DNA of 64,000 nucleotides from assembly GCA_017347485.1 (NCBI GenBank), contig AP021857.1, forward strand, positions 2,585,390-2,649,389, given 5' to 3'. The notes beneath the pieces were generated by a model. That model was given only the letters and a program-made list of their open reading frames with translations, did no database searches and had not been told where the DNA came from. Source of the DNA: Candidatus Desulfobacillus denitrificans (GTDB lineage: Bacteria > Pseudomonadota > Gammaproteobacteria > Burkholderiales > Rhodocyclaceae). The translations under genes were made by a program, and so were the position numbers. Shown here in pieces: positions 29,190-37,945 of the stretch (the first letter of the stretch is position 1; each line of letters opens with the position of its first letter).

Positions 29190-31121
29190 CTAATCGCGGC
29201 TCAGCCGATAGCGCTCGACCTTCCGATAGACGGTATTGCGGCTCACCCCCAGCTCGTTCGCCACACGGGTGATGTTCCAGCGGTGGCGCTCGAGCAGCTG
29301 CTGCATGGCCTCGCGCGCGGCACGCTCCAGGCAGCTGAGCGCCCCGTCCTCCCCTGCCGCCGCGGCTTCGCCGGGAGCCGGCGGCGCTTCGCGCATTTCG
29401 GGCGGCGCACCGCGGCCGTCCTGCGCACGGAGCTCCGGCGGCAGGTCGGCCAGGCCGATCGCCGATTCCGCGGCGAGCGCGCCGGCCGTCTCCAGCACGT
29501 TGCGCAGCTGGCGCAGATTGCCAGGCCAGTGCCAGGCGGCAAGGCAGGCCAGCGCCGCCGGCTCGAGCGTCGCATCGGGTGTCAGTTCCCGCAGCATGGC
29601 GCGGATCAGTTCGGCGCGCCCGCCGCGCAGCCGCAGCGGCGGCAAGGTCACGGCGAAGCCGGCGAGGCGGAAATACAGGTCGCGGCGGAAGCTGCCCTCG
29701 GCCACCATCTGCTGCAGGTCGCGGTGGGTGGCGCAGACCACGCGCACGTCCACCTTTACCGCCGTCTCGCCGCCGAGCGGCGTGACTTCCCTTCCCTCCA
29801 GCACGCGCAGCAGGCGCGCCTGCAACGGCAGCGGCATGTCGCCGATCTCGTCGAGCAGCAGCGTGCCCTTGTCCGCGGCGAGGATGCGGCCGCGCCTGCC
29901 TTCGCGCGAGGCGCCGGTGAAGGCACCGCCGCGGTAGCCGAACAGCTCGCTCTCGATCAGGGTGTCCGGCAGCGCCGCGCAGTTCACCGCGACGAAGGGT
30001 CCGGACGCGCGCGTGCCCGCCTCGTGCAGGGCGCGCGCGAAAACCTCCTTGCCGCAGCCGGTCTCGCCCTGCAGCAGCACGTAAATGCCTTTCTCGTACA
30101 CCATGGCGGCGCGGGCGAAGTCGCGCTCGATGCCGGCATCGCCCCAGTTGCGCGGCGCCGCCTCCGGCCCCGGCATACGCGCTTCCGCGCGCCGCACGGC
30201 CGTGCCGCGGCGCGGCGGCTTGAGGTGCACGAAGAGCGAGCGCCCGCCGGCGGCGGTGAGCGGCAGCGGATAGCCGGCGCTCTCGGCGGCGCGGCCGAGC
30301 AGCGCGTCGAGGCCGGTCTCCAGCACGTCGCGCACGTCGCGCCCGATCAGGCCGGCGCGGGCGGCGCAGCCGAGGTGCAGCATCGCACTGCGGTTGGCCG
30401 CCGCCACGCGGCCGTCGCCGTCGAGCGCGATCAGCCCCTCGTGGAAAGTGTGCAGCAGCTCGCGCCGGCTGTGCAGGCGCACCAGCTGCAGGTGCTCGTG
30501 GCGCGCCTCGAACAGGCGGTTCTCGATGGTATTGGCCGACATGCCGATGAGCATGCGGAAATGCTCGGCGCCGAGGTCCGACTCGGAGGTAACGTCGAGC
30601 ACGCCGACCAGCGCGTCGCGCTCGTCGAAGATCGGCGCGGCGCAGCAGGACAGCCCGGTCAGGCTGGGAAAGAAATGCTCGCCGCGGTTGACCACCAGCG
30701 GGCGCCGCTCGGCCAGCGCGGTGCCGATGCCGTTGGTGCCGCAGGCGCGCTCGCTCCAGTCGCTGCCCGGGCACATGCCGATGCGTGCCGCCTGGCGCAC
30801 GAAGATGCCGTCGCCGAGGGTCTCCAGCACGGTGCCGCCGGCGTCGGCGATCACCACCAGGGTGTCGCGGTCGGGCAGCTGGCGGTAGAGGCTGAGCGCC
30901 TCGGAGCGCGCGCTGGCGAGCAGGTGGCCGTTGCGCGCCTTGCATTCCTCCAGCTTCTCGCGCGACAGGCCGGCGAGCGCGAAGGCCCCGGCGGGATTCA
31001 GTTTGTGGTCGCTGACGCAGCGCTGCCAGGAGCGGGCGACGAAGCCGGCCTGGCCGGGCAGGCCCTCGCCCACCGCCCGCATGATGAAGTCGGCATGCCG
31101 CCTGGCCGCGAGATCCACCAT
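29190..31121 (-). CDS. Sigma-54-dependent activator, AcoR-like
   Basis: This 643-residue regulator has an N-terminal domain with a GAF-like sensor (about 75-230), an AAA+ sigma-54 interaction domain with Walker A GETGCGKE, the sigma-54 contact motif GAFTGA, Walker B GTLLLDEIGD, and a C-terminal Fis-type helix-turn-helix (WNITRVANELGVSRNTVYRKVERY). The domain order is that of AcoR. It lies between fds and fhc, convergent with fds, so it may control formate or formaldehyde oxidation, but no effector is visible. A 15-bp palindrome lies 24-38 bp upstream. Confidence 0.92.
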   Translation of the reverse strand: MVDLAARRHADFIMRAVGEGLPGQAGFVARSWQRCVSDHKLNPAGAFALAGLSREKLEECKARNGHLLASARSEALSLYRQLPDRDTLVVIADAGGTVLETLGDGIFVRQAARIGMCPGSDWSERACGTNGIGTALAERRPLVVNRGEHFFPSLTGLSCCAAPIFDERDALVGVLDVTSESDLGAEHFRMLIGMSANTIENRLFEARHEHLQLVRLHSRRELLHTFHEGLIALDGDGRVAAANRSAMLHLGCAARAGLIGRDVRDVLETGLDALLGRAAESAGYPLPLTAAGGRSLFVHLKPPRRGTAVRRAEARMPGPEAAPRNWGDAGIERDFARAAMVYEKGIYVLLQGETGCGKEVFARALHEAGTRASGPFVAVNCAALPDTLIESELFGYRGGAFTGASREGRRGRILAADKGTLLLDEIGDMPLPLQARLLRVLEGREVTPLGGETAVKVDVRVVCATHRDLQQMVAEGSFRRDLYFRLAGFAVTLPPLRLRGGRAELIRAMLRELTPDATLEPAALACLAAWHWPGNLRQLRNVLETAGALAAESAIGLADLPPELRAQDGRGAPPEMREAPPAPGEAAAAGEDGALSCLERAAREAMQQLLERHRWNITRVANELGVSRNTVYRKVERYRLSRD

Positions 31122-31144
31122 GGCCCGTCCCCCTCGAAGCGTTC

Positions 31145-31159
31145 TTTTATGGAAGATCC
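31145..31159. promoter_or_regulatory. Palindrome upstream of the AcoR-like regulator gene
   Basis: TATGGA-AGA-TCCATA is a perfect inverted repeat within the approximate bounds given, just upstream of the regulator start. It stands out as AT-rich DNA and may be the regulator's own operator. The start and end are approximate to a few bases. Confidence 0.4.
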
Positions 31160-31223
31160 ATACTAGGTGGGCGAATGGACGCTCACAATCCGGGAATTCC
31201 CCCCGGCCGATGCGGGAAATCCC

Positions 31224-32048
31224 TTAGGTGAGGACAATAATCTCGCCGCGCCCGTCGCTCGCCAGGTCGCCCAGCCAGCGGCGGCCGCACCATTCGGCCG
31301 CTTCGTTCGCGCGCGCGGCGAAGGCGCCTTCGCCCAGGCTGGCGCGCCAGTGGCGACGCAGCAGGCGCAGGTAGACCTCCGAGACGAAGGCCGTCTCGAC
31401 GAAGGTGGGCGACAGTGCCACCCCGGCGCCGAACAGCAGCAGGGTGCCGCGCCGCATGCCGTAGCCGGCGTGGGCGCCGGCGCGCCCGGCCACGGCGATG
31501 GTGCCGGCCACCATGCGCGCGGCGCAAAAGTCGCCGGCGTCGCCGCCGATCAGGATCTCGCCGCGCCGCAGCTTGTCGCCGCAGCGCGCGCCGGCGTTGC
31601 CGTCGACGATCACCCGCCCGCCCTGCATGCCGGCCGCCAGCCAGGGCAGCGCCGCGCCGAGCCGTTCGCCGGCGTCGCCGCTCACATGCAGCTCGCCGCC
31701 GCGCATGCCGGAAGCGGCGAAGGCGCCGACGCTGCCGCGCACCGTGACGCGCCCGCCGGCCAGCTCCGCCGCGACGAAATCGCCGGCCTCGCCCTCGATC
31801 TCGCACTCGCCGGCCGCCATGCCGCGCGCCGCGTCGCAGAAGCGCGCGTCCATGCCCTCGAAGACGAGATGCGGGCCCGGCGTCCCGGCGACGCTGAAGA
31901 ACTCGCCCAGCGCCGGCGTCTCGCGGCCCCAGCGCAGCGGCAGGCGTTCGATTTCGGCCGTACTCATCGTTGCCAGCCGGTCCGGCACGATGCCGGCGAG
32001 CGAGATGCGCCCCGGCGGCGGCTGGCGCAAAGTCAGTCTCAGTAACAC
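31224..32048 (-). CDS. fhcC: Formyltransferase/hydrolase complex subunit C
   Basis: This 274-residue subunit is related to formylmethanofuran dehydrogenase FwdC. It is a beta-helix of GxxGxxxG-type repeats (GGRVTVRGSVGAFAASGMRGGELHVSGDAG and following). It is a structural scaffold of the complex that hydrolyses formyl-H4MPT to formate. It starts at GTG 32048, overlapping the fhcD stop; this GTG lies inside motif copy 4, so the motif supplies the first codons. It is the last gene of fhcBADC. Confidence 0.93.
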   Translation of the reverse strand: MLLRLTLRQPPPGRISLAGIVPDRLATMSTAEIERLPLRWGRETPALGEFFSVAGTPGPHLVFEGMDARFCDAARGMAAGECEIEGEAGDFVAAELAGGRVTVRGSVGAFAASGMRGGELHVSGDAGERLGAALPWLAAGMQGGRVIVDGNAGARCGDKLRRGEILIGGDAGDFCAARMVAGTIAVAGRAGAHAGYGMRRGTLLLFGAGVALSPTFVETAFVSEVYLRLLRRHWRASLGEGAFAARANEAAEWCGRRWLGDLASDGRGEIIVLT

Positions 32049-32052
32049 GGCG
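32029..32052 (+). repeat. Bipartite motif copy 4, spanning the fhcD stop and fhcC start
   Basis: Exact match with N8 = TCAGTAAC. On the coding strand CGCCGT supplies the G-T-G start of fhcC, and the TGA of fhcD lies within the N8. In the fhcC frame it encodes (A)-V-L-L-R-L-T-L. Confidence 0.9.
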
Positions 32053-32941
32053 CCCGCTCCAGGATCTCGCGCAATTTGAAATGGAACTGGCCGAGCTTGC
32101 CGCCGTAGTTGCCGGCGGTGACGCGGCGCAGGCCGTCGACCTCGCAGGCGGCGCGCAGGCCCGCCGCCATGGCGTCGGCGACGGCGTCCGCCGTGAGGCC
32201 GTCGATCACCGTTTCCAGCACGCAGTTCTCGCCCTCCGCCAGCGCGCTGGCGGGCCGGCCGCGCAGCGTCGGGCACCAGGCGTCGTTGGTGGACGCCGGC
32301 AGCGCCTTGTACTTCGAGCCGACCTTGGAGCCGGAGCGCACCACGCCGCCGGGGAAGGGGGCGATGACGCCGGGCACGCGGCGCAGCGCCGCCACCGCCC
32401 GCTCCGCCGCGGCGAGCGCCGCCGCCGCGCTCGCGGCGACGAAGATCAGGTTGCCGCCGCCGACGGCCTTGACCATCGGCGTCGTCTCCTCGCAGAGGAA
32501 CTCGCCGTCCATCACCGGCACGCGCCAGTAGCGCCGCCCGCCGATCACCTTGGCGATCTGGAAGCCGTCGCCGAAGTAGCGCAGCGCCTTGCCCATCGGC
32601 AGCGGCTCGCCCGCCTCCAGCCCGGCGAAGGCGGCCGTGCCCGGACAGGTGAGGATGCACTGGCCGACGCGCCGCTCGATCTGCTTCGCCAGCTCCTTGG
32701 TCGACACGGCGAAGAACAGCAGCGCCACGCCGGGCCGGCCGTCGGGCGTCTCTCCGGCGTCCAGCTCGCGTTCGATGCCCGCCTCGCAGCCGCAGGCGAT
32801 GACCGAAGTGGCGAAGCCGGTGGCGGCCTGGCCGGCGTGGCGTGCCCAGGTCGCGTCGCGCGCCGTCACCACGATGCGCGCCGCCTTCATGCCGAAGGCC
32901 TCGGCGAAGGTGTCCTCGATGAAAACGCCGTTCAGTTTCAT
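32039..32941 (-). CDS. fhcD: Formylmethanofuran:H4MPT formyltransferase subunit
   Basis: This 300-residue protein is the Ftr subunit; it moves the formyl group from formyl-H4MPT to methylofuran before hydrolysis. The start MKLNGVFIEDTFAEAFGMKAARIVVTA and ILTCPGTAAF, PGGVVRSGSKVGSKYK and the CPTL region are conserved in the family. ATG 32941 overlaps the fhcA stop as ATGA. Confidence 0.95.
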   Translation of the reverse strand: MKLNGVFIEDTFAEAFGMKAARIVVTARDATWARHAGQAATGFATSVIACGCEAGIERELDAGETPDGRPGVALLFFAVSTKELAKQIERRVGQCILTCPGTAAFAGLEAGEPLPMGKALRYFGDGFQIAKVIGGRRYWRVPVMDGEFLCEETTPMVKAVGGGNLIFVAASAAAALAAAERAVAALRRVPGVIAPFPGGVVRSGSKVGSKYKALPASTNDAWCPTLRGRPASALAEGENCVLETVIDGLTADAVADAMAAGLRAACEVDGLRRVTAGNYGGKLGQFHFKLREILERAPCY

Positions 32942-34602
32942 GCTCTCCTGCACCACGCATGCACGTGCAGCCGTCCGCCGTGGTTGCAGGCCTCGCACAG
33001 CTCCTCGTCGCCGATGGCGAAGCCGGCGAAGGCCTGCGTCATGTGACTGCCGAAAAATCCGGCCAGCTCGCGCTCGATGGCGCGGTCGTACTCCGGCCGC
33101 ACGACATGGGTGGCGCCCTGCGGGGCGGCCTGGATGCGCCCCTCGCGCACCACCTCGACGCCGTCCTTGAAGACCCAGGCCGGCGCGGCGAACATCGCCT
33201 CGCGGTCGGCCTGCTCGCGATAGGCGGCGATGTCGGCGGCGGCGCCGGCGCCGAGCTGGCCGCGGTCGGCGAGCCCGAGCAGGCGCGCCGGCGCGGCGCG
33301 CGTGACGACGGCGATTTCCGCCAGGGAATATTCGCGCTTGAGGGACGGCAGCAGCGACATCGACCGCGCCGCCGGGTGCAGGCGGGCAAACTGCTCGTCG
33401 CGGAAGGCCTTGTCGCAGAGCAGGCGGATCAGGTGCGGGTAGCTGGTGAACGGCGCGCCGTTGGGATGGTCGGTGGTGAGCACGATGCGCCAGGGATCCT
33501 CGACGAGCAGGAACAGCTCGAGGCCGATGGCCCACTGCAGGGCATTCACGTAGCTTTGGTCGCGGTAGCGGAAGGGCACCACGCCGCAGCCGGCGTCGCA
33601 CTCGATGTCCATCAGCAGCGTTTTTTTCGGCGTGGCGTGGCCGACGTTGCGCTGCTGCGCCATCGAGTCGCCCGAGCAGGTCACCGTCTGGCCGAACATG
33701 ATCTGGCCGATGTCGATGCTGACGTTGCGCAGGCGGTTCACCGCCTCGGCGATTTGCGCCGCGCCCGACGAGAACTTGAACTCGCCCTCCGTGCCGTAGC
33801 TGTGGAACTGGATATGGGTGAGGTGCAGCGGCAGCCCCTCCACCGCCGCCATCGTGGCGAGCGTCGTGGCGAGATTGCCGGCGGCGCCGAGGTTGCTGGC
33901 GTGCACGTGCAGCGGATGCGGCACGCCGAGGTTGGCCACGGCACGCGCGAGCGCCTGCAGGATGCGCCGCGGCGTCACGCCGTAGTGCGGGTGGGCGTCG
34001 TCGAGATCGAAGGCGCGGCGGTTGAACTTGAAGGCCGAGATGCCGCCCGGATTCACCACCTTGATGCCCATCGCCTGGGTGGCGGACAGGGTCCACGCCA
34101 CGTAGTCGTCGATCTTCGCCTGCGGCGCCTCGGCGGCGAGCAGGCGCAGCAGGAAGTCGTCGCTGCCGAGCATGGCGTAGGCGCCGTGGTCGACGATCGG
34201 CGTGTCGCCCATCTCGAGGTGCGCCTGGCGCGCGTTGGTCGGCAGCATCGCCGGTTCGAAGCAGGCGGTATAGCCCATCTGCGCGTAGCGGTAGCCGGCC
34301 GCCAGCGTCGGCGTGGCGGCGTGGCCGCAGGCGCTGCGCAGCGGAATGTCGGATTCGAGATGCAGCGGCGCATGGTCCTCGGGCAGCAGGGTGCGCGCGA
34401 TGTTCACCTTGCCGCCGCCGATGTGGGTGTGCAGGTCGATGCCGCCCGCCATCAGCACCATGCCCGTGCAGTCGATCTCCCGAGCCGCCGCGCCCGCCGG
34501 CGGCGCGACGATGCGGCCGTCCGCGAAGCACAGGTCGGCGACGGCGTCGACGCCGTTGGCCGGGTCGACGATGCGGCCGCCTTTCAAGCGCGTCAGCGGC
34601 AT
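32938..34602 (-). CDS. fhcA: Formyltransferase/hydrolase complex subunit A
   Basis: This 554-residue amidohydrolase-fold subunit is the FwdA homologue and hydrolyses formylmethylofuran to formate. Metal-site features are GGIDLHTHIGGGKVN (HxH), HVHASNLG, and the DHPNGAPFTSYP stretch with the later Asp. ATG 34602 overlaps fhcB by 10 bp. No Mo/W catalysis is needed because the bacterial complex runs as a hydrolase. Confidence 0.95.
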   Translation of the reverse strand: MPLTRLKGGRIVDPANGVDAVADLCFADGRIVAPPAGAAAREIDCTGMVLMAGGIDLHTHIGGGKVNIARTLLPEDHAPLHLESDIPLRSACGHAATPTLAAGYRYAQMGYTACFEPAMLPTNARQAHLEMGDTPIVDHGAYAMLGSDDFLLRLLAAEAPQAKIDDYVAWTLSATQAMGIKVVNPGGISAFKFNRRAFDLDDAHPHYGVTPRRILQALARAVANLGVPHPLHVHASNLGAAGNLATTLATMAAVEGLPLHLTHIQFHSYGTEGEFKFSSGAAQIAEAVNRLRNVSIDIGQIMFGQTVTCSGDSMAQQRNVGHATPKKTLLMDIECDAGCGVVPFRYRDQSYVNALQWAIGLELFLLVEDPWRIVLTTDHPNGAPFTSYPHLIRLLCDKAFRDEQFARLHPAARSMSLLPSLKREYSLAEIAVVTRAAPARLLGLADRGQLGAGAAADIAAYREQADREAMFAAPAWVFKDGVEVVREGRIQAAPQGATHVVRPEYDRAIERELAGFFGSHMTQAFAGFAIGDEELCEACNHGGRLHVHAWCRRA

Positions 34603-35828
34603 GGCTGTGTCTCCACCGCGGCCAATATGCGCGTCAGCACCTGCGCCGCGGCAGGCAGCGGCGCGGCATCCTGGCGCGGCGCGTAGAGCGTCACCACGCC
34701 GTCGCTGCGCACCAGGTGGCCGGCCGCATGCACGCCCGGCACGGCGGCGGGCATGACGATGCGCGCGCCCTCCGGCTCCAGTCCCGGCGCGGCGACGGCG
34801 ATCGTCGGCACGCCGCGCGCCGCTTCGGGAAAAGTCAGTCCCGGCAGCACGGCGAGCCACAGCAGCAGGTCGGCGTCGCGGTAGTCGGGAAAGGGATCGT
34901 AGGCCACTTCTCCGCCGGCGAACGCGAGCGGCAGGGCGAAGCCGGTCTGCCAGGCGGCCACCGCGTTCGCCGTCAGGTCGCCAGCGCTGCCGGCGAGCGG
35001 CAGCGCCGCCCAGCGCGTCTCGCGGTTGAGGCCGAGGAGCAACTGCTGCAACTCCTCGACGAGCAGGTCGGCGCCGGGAAAATCGAGGTCGCCCGCCGCC
35101 CACAGCAGCAGGCCGTAGCGGCTGGATTTCATGCGTTCGGCGAGGCTCGCGAACCCCGCCGGCGCGGCGCGTTCAGCGAGGCGCCCATCGCAGCAGGCGC
35201 GCAGTGTCGCCACGGCATCGAACAGGTCGAGACCGCCGCAGTCGATGCGCTCGACCGGCACGCCGGCCGGCGCGTGTTCAAGGCGGTCCGCGCCGAGCAG
35301 GACGAGGCGCCGCGCCGCCGCTTCGACGAACACGGGTGCCGGCACGAACAGGCGTTCGAGAAGGCGCGGGAAGCGCCGCGTCACGTCGCCGCCGACGACA
35401 ACGACGAGGTCGGCGCGGTTGCGCGCCTCGGCCAGCGTCGTCGCCACGCCGCCGCGGCCCTGCAGGGCGAAGAGGTTGCGCTGCGCGGCGGCCTGGTGCG
35501 CGTGCACGATGCGCGCGCCGCAGCGGTCGGCCAGCGCCAGCGCCGCGCGCATCATCTGCACGTCGCCGCCGAGCCCGCCGATGAGCGGCCGCCGCGCCCG
35601 CGCCAGGGCATCCGCCGCCGCCCGCAGCGCCACCTCCATGTCGACCGCGGCCCCATCGACGCGCGCGCCTTCGCCTGCGTAGCCGGCCCGGATCGCCGAC
35701 CAGCCCTCCGCCGCCTTCGGGCACGCCGCTTGCAAGTGAGCGCTCGTGCCCGGAAAGGGCAGGTCGTCGCAAAGCAGGCCGCAGAAGGGGCAGACGAAGC
35801 GGTCGGGCGCGGTGGCGGAAGCGTTCAT
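34593..35828 (-). CDS. fhcB: Formyltransferase/hydrolase complex subunit B
   Basis: This 411-residue protein is the FwdB-related subunit. It keeps the N-terminal CPFCGLLCDD but, as known for bacterial FhcB, not the full molybdenum/tungsten active site, which fits a hydrolytic complex. It is the first gene of fhcBADC. It contains motif copy 5, encoding AVLPGLTF. The upstream region is shared with the divergent RFAP synthase gene. Confidence 0.9.
   Translation of the reverse strand: MNASATAPDRFVCPFCGLLCDDLPFPGTSAHLQAACPKAAEGWSAIRAGYAGEGARVDGAAVDMEVALRAAADALARARRPLIGGLGGDVQMMRAALALADRCGARIVHAHQAAAQRNLFALQGRGGVATTLAEARNRADLVVVVGGDVTRRFPRLLERLFVPAPVFVEAAARRLVLLGADRLEHAPAGVPVERIDCGGLDLFDAVATLRACCDGRLAERAAPAGFASLAERMKSSRYGLLLWAAGDLDFPGADLLVEELQQLLLGLNRETRWAALPLAGSAGDLTANAVAAWQTGFALPLAFAGGEVAYDPFPDYRDADLLLWLAVLPGLTFPEAARGVPTIAVAAPGLEPEGARIVMPAAVPGVHAAGHLVRSDGVVTLYAPRQDAAPLPAAAQVLTRILAAVETQPCR
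34831..34854 (+). repeat. Bipartite motif copy 5
   Basis: Exact match with N8 = CCGGCAGC, inside fhcB. On the coding strand it encodes A-V-L-P-G-L-T-F. Confidence 0.9.
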
Positions 35829-35840
35829 GCCGGAATGCCA

Positions 35841-35857
35841 TGCAAGCCCCGCACCAG
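35841..35857 (-). promoter_or_regulatory. Sigma-54-like -24/-12 element before fhcB
   Basis: The minus strand reads CTGGTGCG-GGGC-TTGCA, with the required GG-N10-GC spacing. The predicted start of transcription would be only a few bases before the fhcB ATG, leaving almost no leader, so it may be chance or give a near-leaderless message. Confidence 0.3.
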
Positions 35858-35931
35858 CCCCGCTTCACCGCCAGGCAGCCGGTCGTCCGCGACGCCGCCG
35901 CAACACAGTGTCACGAAACTGGAACAGCGCA

Positions 35932-36933
35932 ATGCACGCCATCGACATCGAATGCCCGGCCCGCCTGCACCTGGGCTTCATCGACCCGGACGCCAGTTCC
36001 GGCCGCCGCTTCGGCAGCCTCGGCCTGGCCATCGACGGCCTCGGCACGCGCCTTCACGTGCAGCGCACGCGCTCGGTGCGCGAGGCGTATTTCGCCGCCG
36101 GCGAGCGGGCGCAGGCCGAGCGCGAGCGCGTGCTCGCATGCCTGGAACGCTTGCGCGCGGCCCTCGACTTCAGGGCGCCGCTCGCCATCGAGCTGCTCGC
36201 GGCCATCCCGCCGCACGCCGGGCTCGGCTCGGGCACCCAACTGGCGCTGGCGCTCGGCTACGCCGTGGCGCGCCTGGCCGGATGCGAGGCGTCGCCGCAG
36301 CGAATCGCCGAGCTCACGCAGCGCGGCGCGCGCTCCGGCATCGGCATCGGCGTCTTCGAGCAGGGCGGCTTCGTCGTGGACGGCGGGCGCGCGGCGCAGA
36401 CCACGCTGCCGCCGATCGTCGCGCGCCACCCCTTCCCCGCCGCCTGGCGCGTGCTGCTGGTCTTCGACGTCACGCACCGCGGCCTCTCGGGCGCGGCGGA
36501 AGCGGGCGCCTTTCGCGCCCTGCCGGCCTTCCCGCCGCGCCAGGCCGAGCGCATCGCCGCGCTCACGCTGCTGCACGTCCTGCCGGCGCTGGCCGAGGCC
36601 GACTTCGCCCGCTTCGGCCCGGCCGTCACCGAGATCCAGTCCCTCGTCGGCGACTACTTCGCGCCGGCGCAGGGCGGCCGCTTCGCCAGCCCGCGCGTGG
36701 CGCGCTGGCTCGACTGGTTCGCCGCGCGCGGCGCGCGCTGCCTCGGCCAGAGCTCGTGGGGGCCGACCGGCTTCGTCATGACGGCCTCGGCGGAGGAAGC
36801 GCAGCGGCTGCTCGAAGCGGCGAAGGCCGCGCGCGCGCCGGACGATCCGGTGCGCTTCCGCAGCGCCGCCGGCCGCAACGTCGGCGCGCGCATCGTCGAA
36901 TCGCATTCCGGCGCGCGGGCGCGCGCCTCGTAA
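35932..36933 (+). CDS. Beta-ribofuranosylaminobenzene 5'-phosphate synthase (RFAP synthase)
   Basis: This 333-residue GHMP-kinase-fold enzyme joins PRPP and p-aminobenzoate (or 4-hydroxybenzoate) with loss of CO2, the first committed step of methanopterin synthesis. It has ECPARLHLGFID near the N-terminus, the phosphate loop PPHAGLGSGTQLALALG, and RSGIGIGVFEQGGFVVDGG. ATG 35932 begins the conserved part although the frame is open upstream. It is the first gene of the long plus-strand C1 operon, followed 19 bp later by mtdB. Confidence 0.9.
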   Translation: MHAIDIECPARLHLGFIDPDASSGRRFGSLGLAIDGLGTRLHVQRTRSVREAYFAAGERAQAERERVLACLERLRAALDFRAPLAIELLAAIPPHAGLGSGTQLALALGYAVARLAGCEASPQRIAELTQRGARSGIGIGVFEQGGFVVDGGRAAQTTLPPIVARHPFPAAWRVLLVFDVTHRGLSGAAEAGAFRALPAFPPRQAERIAALTLLHVLPALAEADFARFGPAVTEIQSLVGDYFAPAQGGRFASPRVARWLDWFAARGARCLGQSSWGPTGFVMTASAEEAQRLLEAAKAARAPDDPVRFRSAAGRNVGARIVESHSGARARAS

Positions 36934-36952
36934 ATCCAGCCTCGGAGTAGAA

Positions 36953-37843
36953 ATGGAAAAGCCCGCCATCCTGCACATGCTCACCCCGGCCCGCAACATG
37001 AGTCCCTTCGACGTCAACATGGCCATCGACGCCGGCTACCAGCACGCGCAGACCTATGCCGGCGTGACGCCGGCCGACGTCGCCGGGCTGACCCAGGACG
37101 CCATCTTCTCGCGCGGCCCGAAGGGCGTGCGGCGCACCGGCATCTTCATCGGCGGGCGCGAGATCGACGTCGCCGAAGACATGCTGCGCGCGGCGCGGGA
37201 GGCGATGACGCCGCCCTTCGTCGTCTCGCTGTTCTGCGACCCGAGCGGCGGCTTCACCACCGCCGCCGCCGCGGTGGCGGCGCTGGAGCGCGCGCTGGCC
37301 AGCCATGGCGGGCTCGCCGGCAAGCGCTTCCTGATCCTCGGCGCCGGCCCGGTCGGCGCCGCCGCCGCCGCGCTCGCCGCCGGCTGCGGCGCGCTGGTGC
37401 GGCTCGCCAGCCACAGCTCGCTGGCGCGCGCGCGCGGCTTCACCGACATGCTGGCGCAGCGCTACCGGGCCGACGTCGAGCCGGTCTGCTCGGACGACGC
37501 ACACCGGCGCGGCCTGCTGGCGGAGGCCGACATCCTGCTCGGCGCGGCCAAGGCCGGCGTGCAGGTGGTCAGCCGCGACGAGCTCGGCGCCGCCGGCCGC
37601 CTCGTTGCCGCCGCCGACCTCAACGCCGTGCCGCCCGAGGGCATCGAGGGGCTCGGCGTGCTCGACGACCGCAAGACGCTCGCCGCCGCCCCGGAGCGGG
37701 CGGTGGGCATCGGCGCCCTCGCCGTCGGCCAGGTCAAATACCAGACGCAGCGCCGCCTGTTCGAGCGGATGCTCGCCGGCGAGGCGGTGACGCTCGGGCT
37801 GGCCGAATGCTTCGAGATGGCGCGCGCGGTGTGCCGTGAATGA
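36953..37843 (+). CDS. mtdB: NAD(P)-dependent methylene-H4MPT dehydrogenase
   Basis: This 296-residue enzyme oxidises methylene-H4MPT to methenyl-H4MPT. The N-terminus (ILHMLTPARNMSPFDVNMAIDAGY) and the Rossmann segment FLILGAGPVGAAAAALAAGCGA are typical of MtdA/MtdB; context with mch and fae favours MtdB. A GGAG ribosome site lies before ATG 36953. A palindromic repeat separates it from the next gene. Confidence 0.92.
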   Translation: MEKPAILHMLTPARNMSPFDVNMAIDAGYQHAQTYAGVTPADVAGLTQDAIFSRGPKGVRRTGIFIGGREIDVAEDMLRAAREAMTPPFVVSLFCDPSGGFTTAAAAVAALERALASHGGLAGKRFLILGAGPVGAAAAALAAGCGALVRLASHSSLARARGFTDMLAQRYRADVEPVCSDDAHRRGLLAEADILLGAAKAGVQVVSRDELGAAGRLVAAADLNAVPPEGIEGLGVLDDRKTLAAAPERAVGIGALAVGQVKYQTQRRLFERMLAGEAVTLGLAECFEMARAVCRE

Positions 37844-37844
37844 C

Positions 37845-37938
37845 TACCTTCCCCCTGCCCCCCTTCCCGAGGAAGGGGGTAACTACGGCTCGCTACGCTC
37901 GCAGATGGTGACTGCACCTCCTTGGGGCGGCCCGGCGG
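37845..37938 (+). repeat. REP-like palindromic element, class A, copy 2
   Basis: Core CCCCCTTCC-CGA-GGAAGGGGG (37859-37879), followed by a GCTCGCTACGCTCGC dyad and ending CTCCTTGGGGCGGCCCGGCGG. It fills the gap between mtdB and the ATP-grasp gene inside the operon. Confidence 0.85.
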
Positions 37939-37945
37939 AGGCGCC

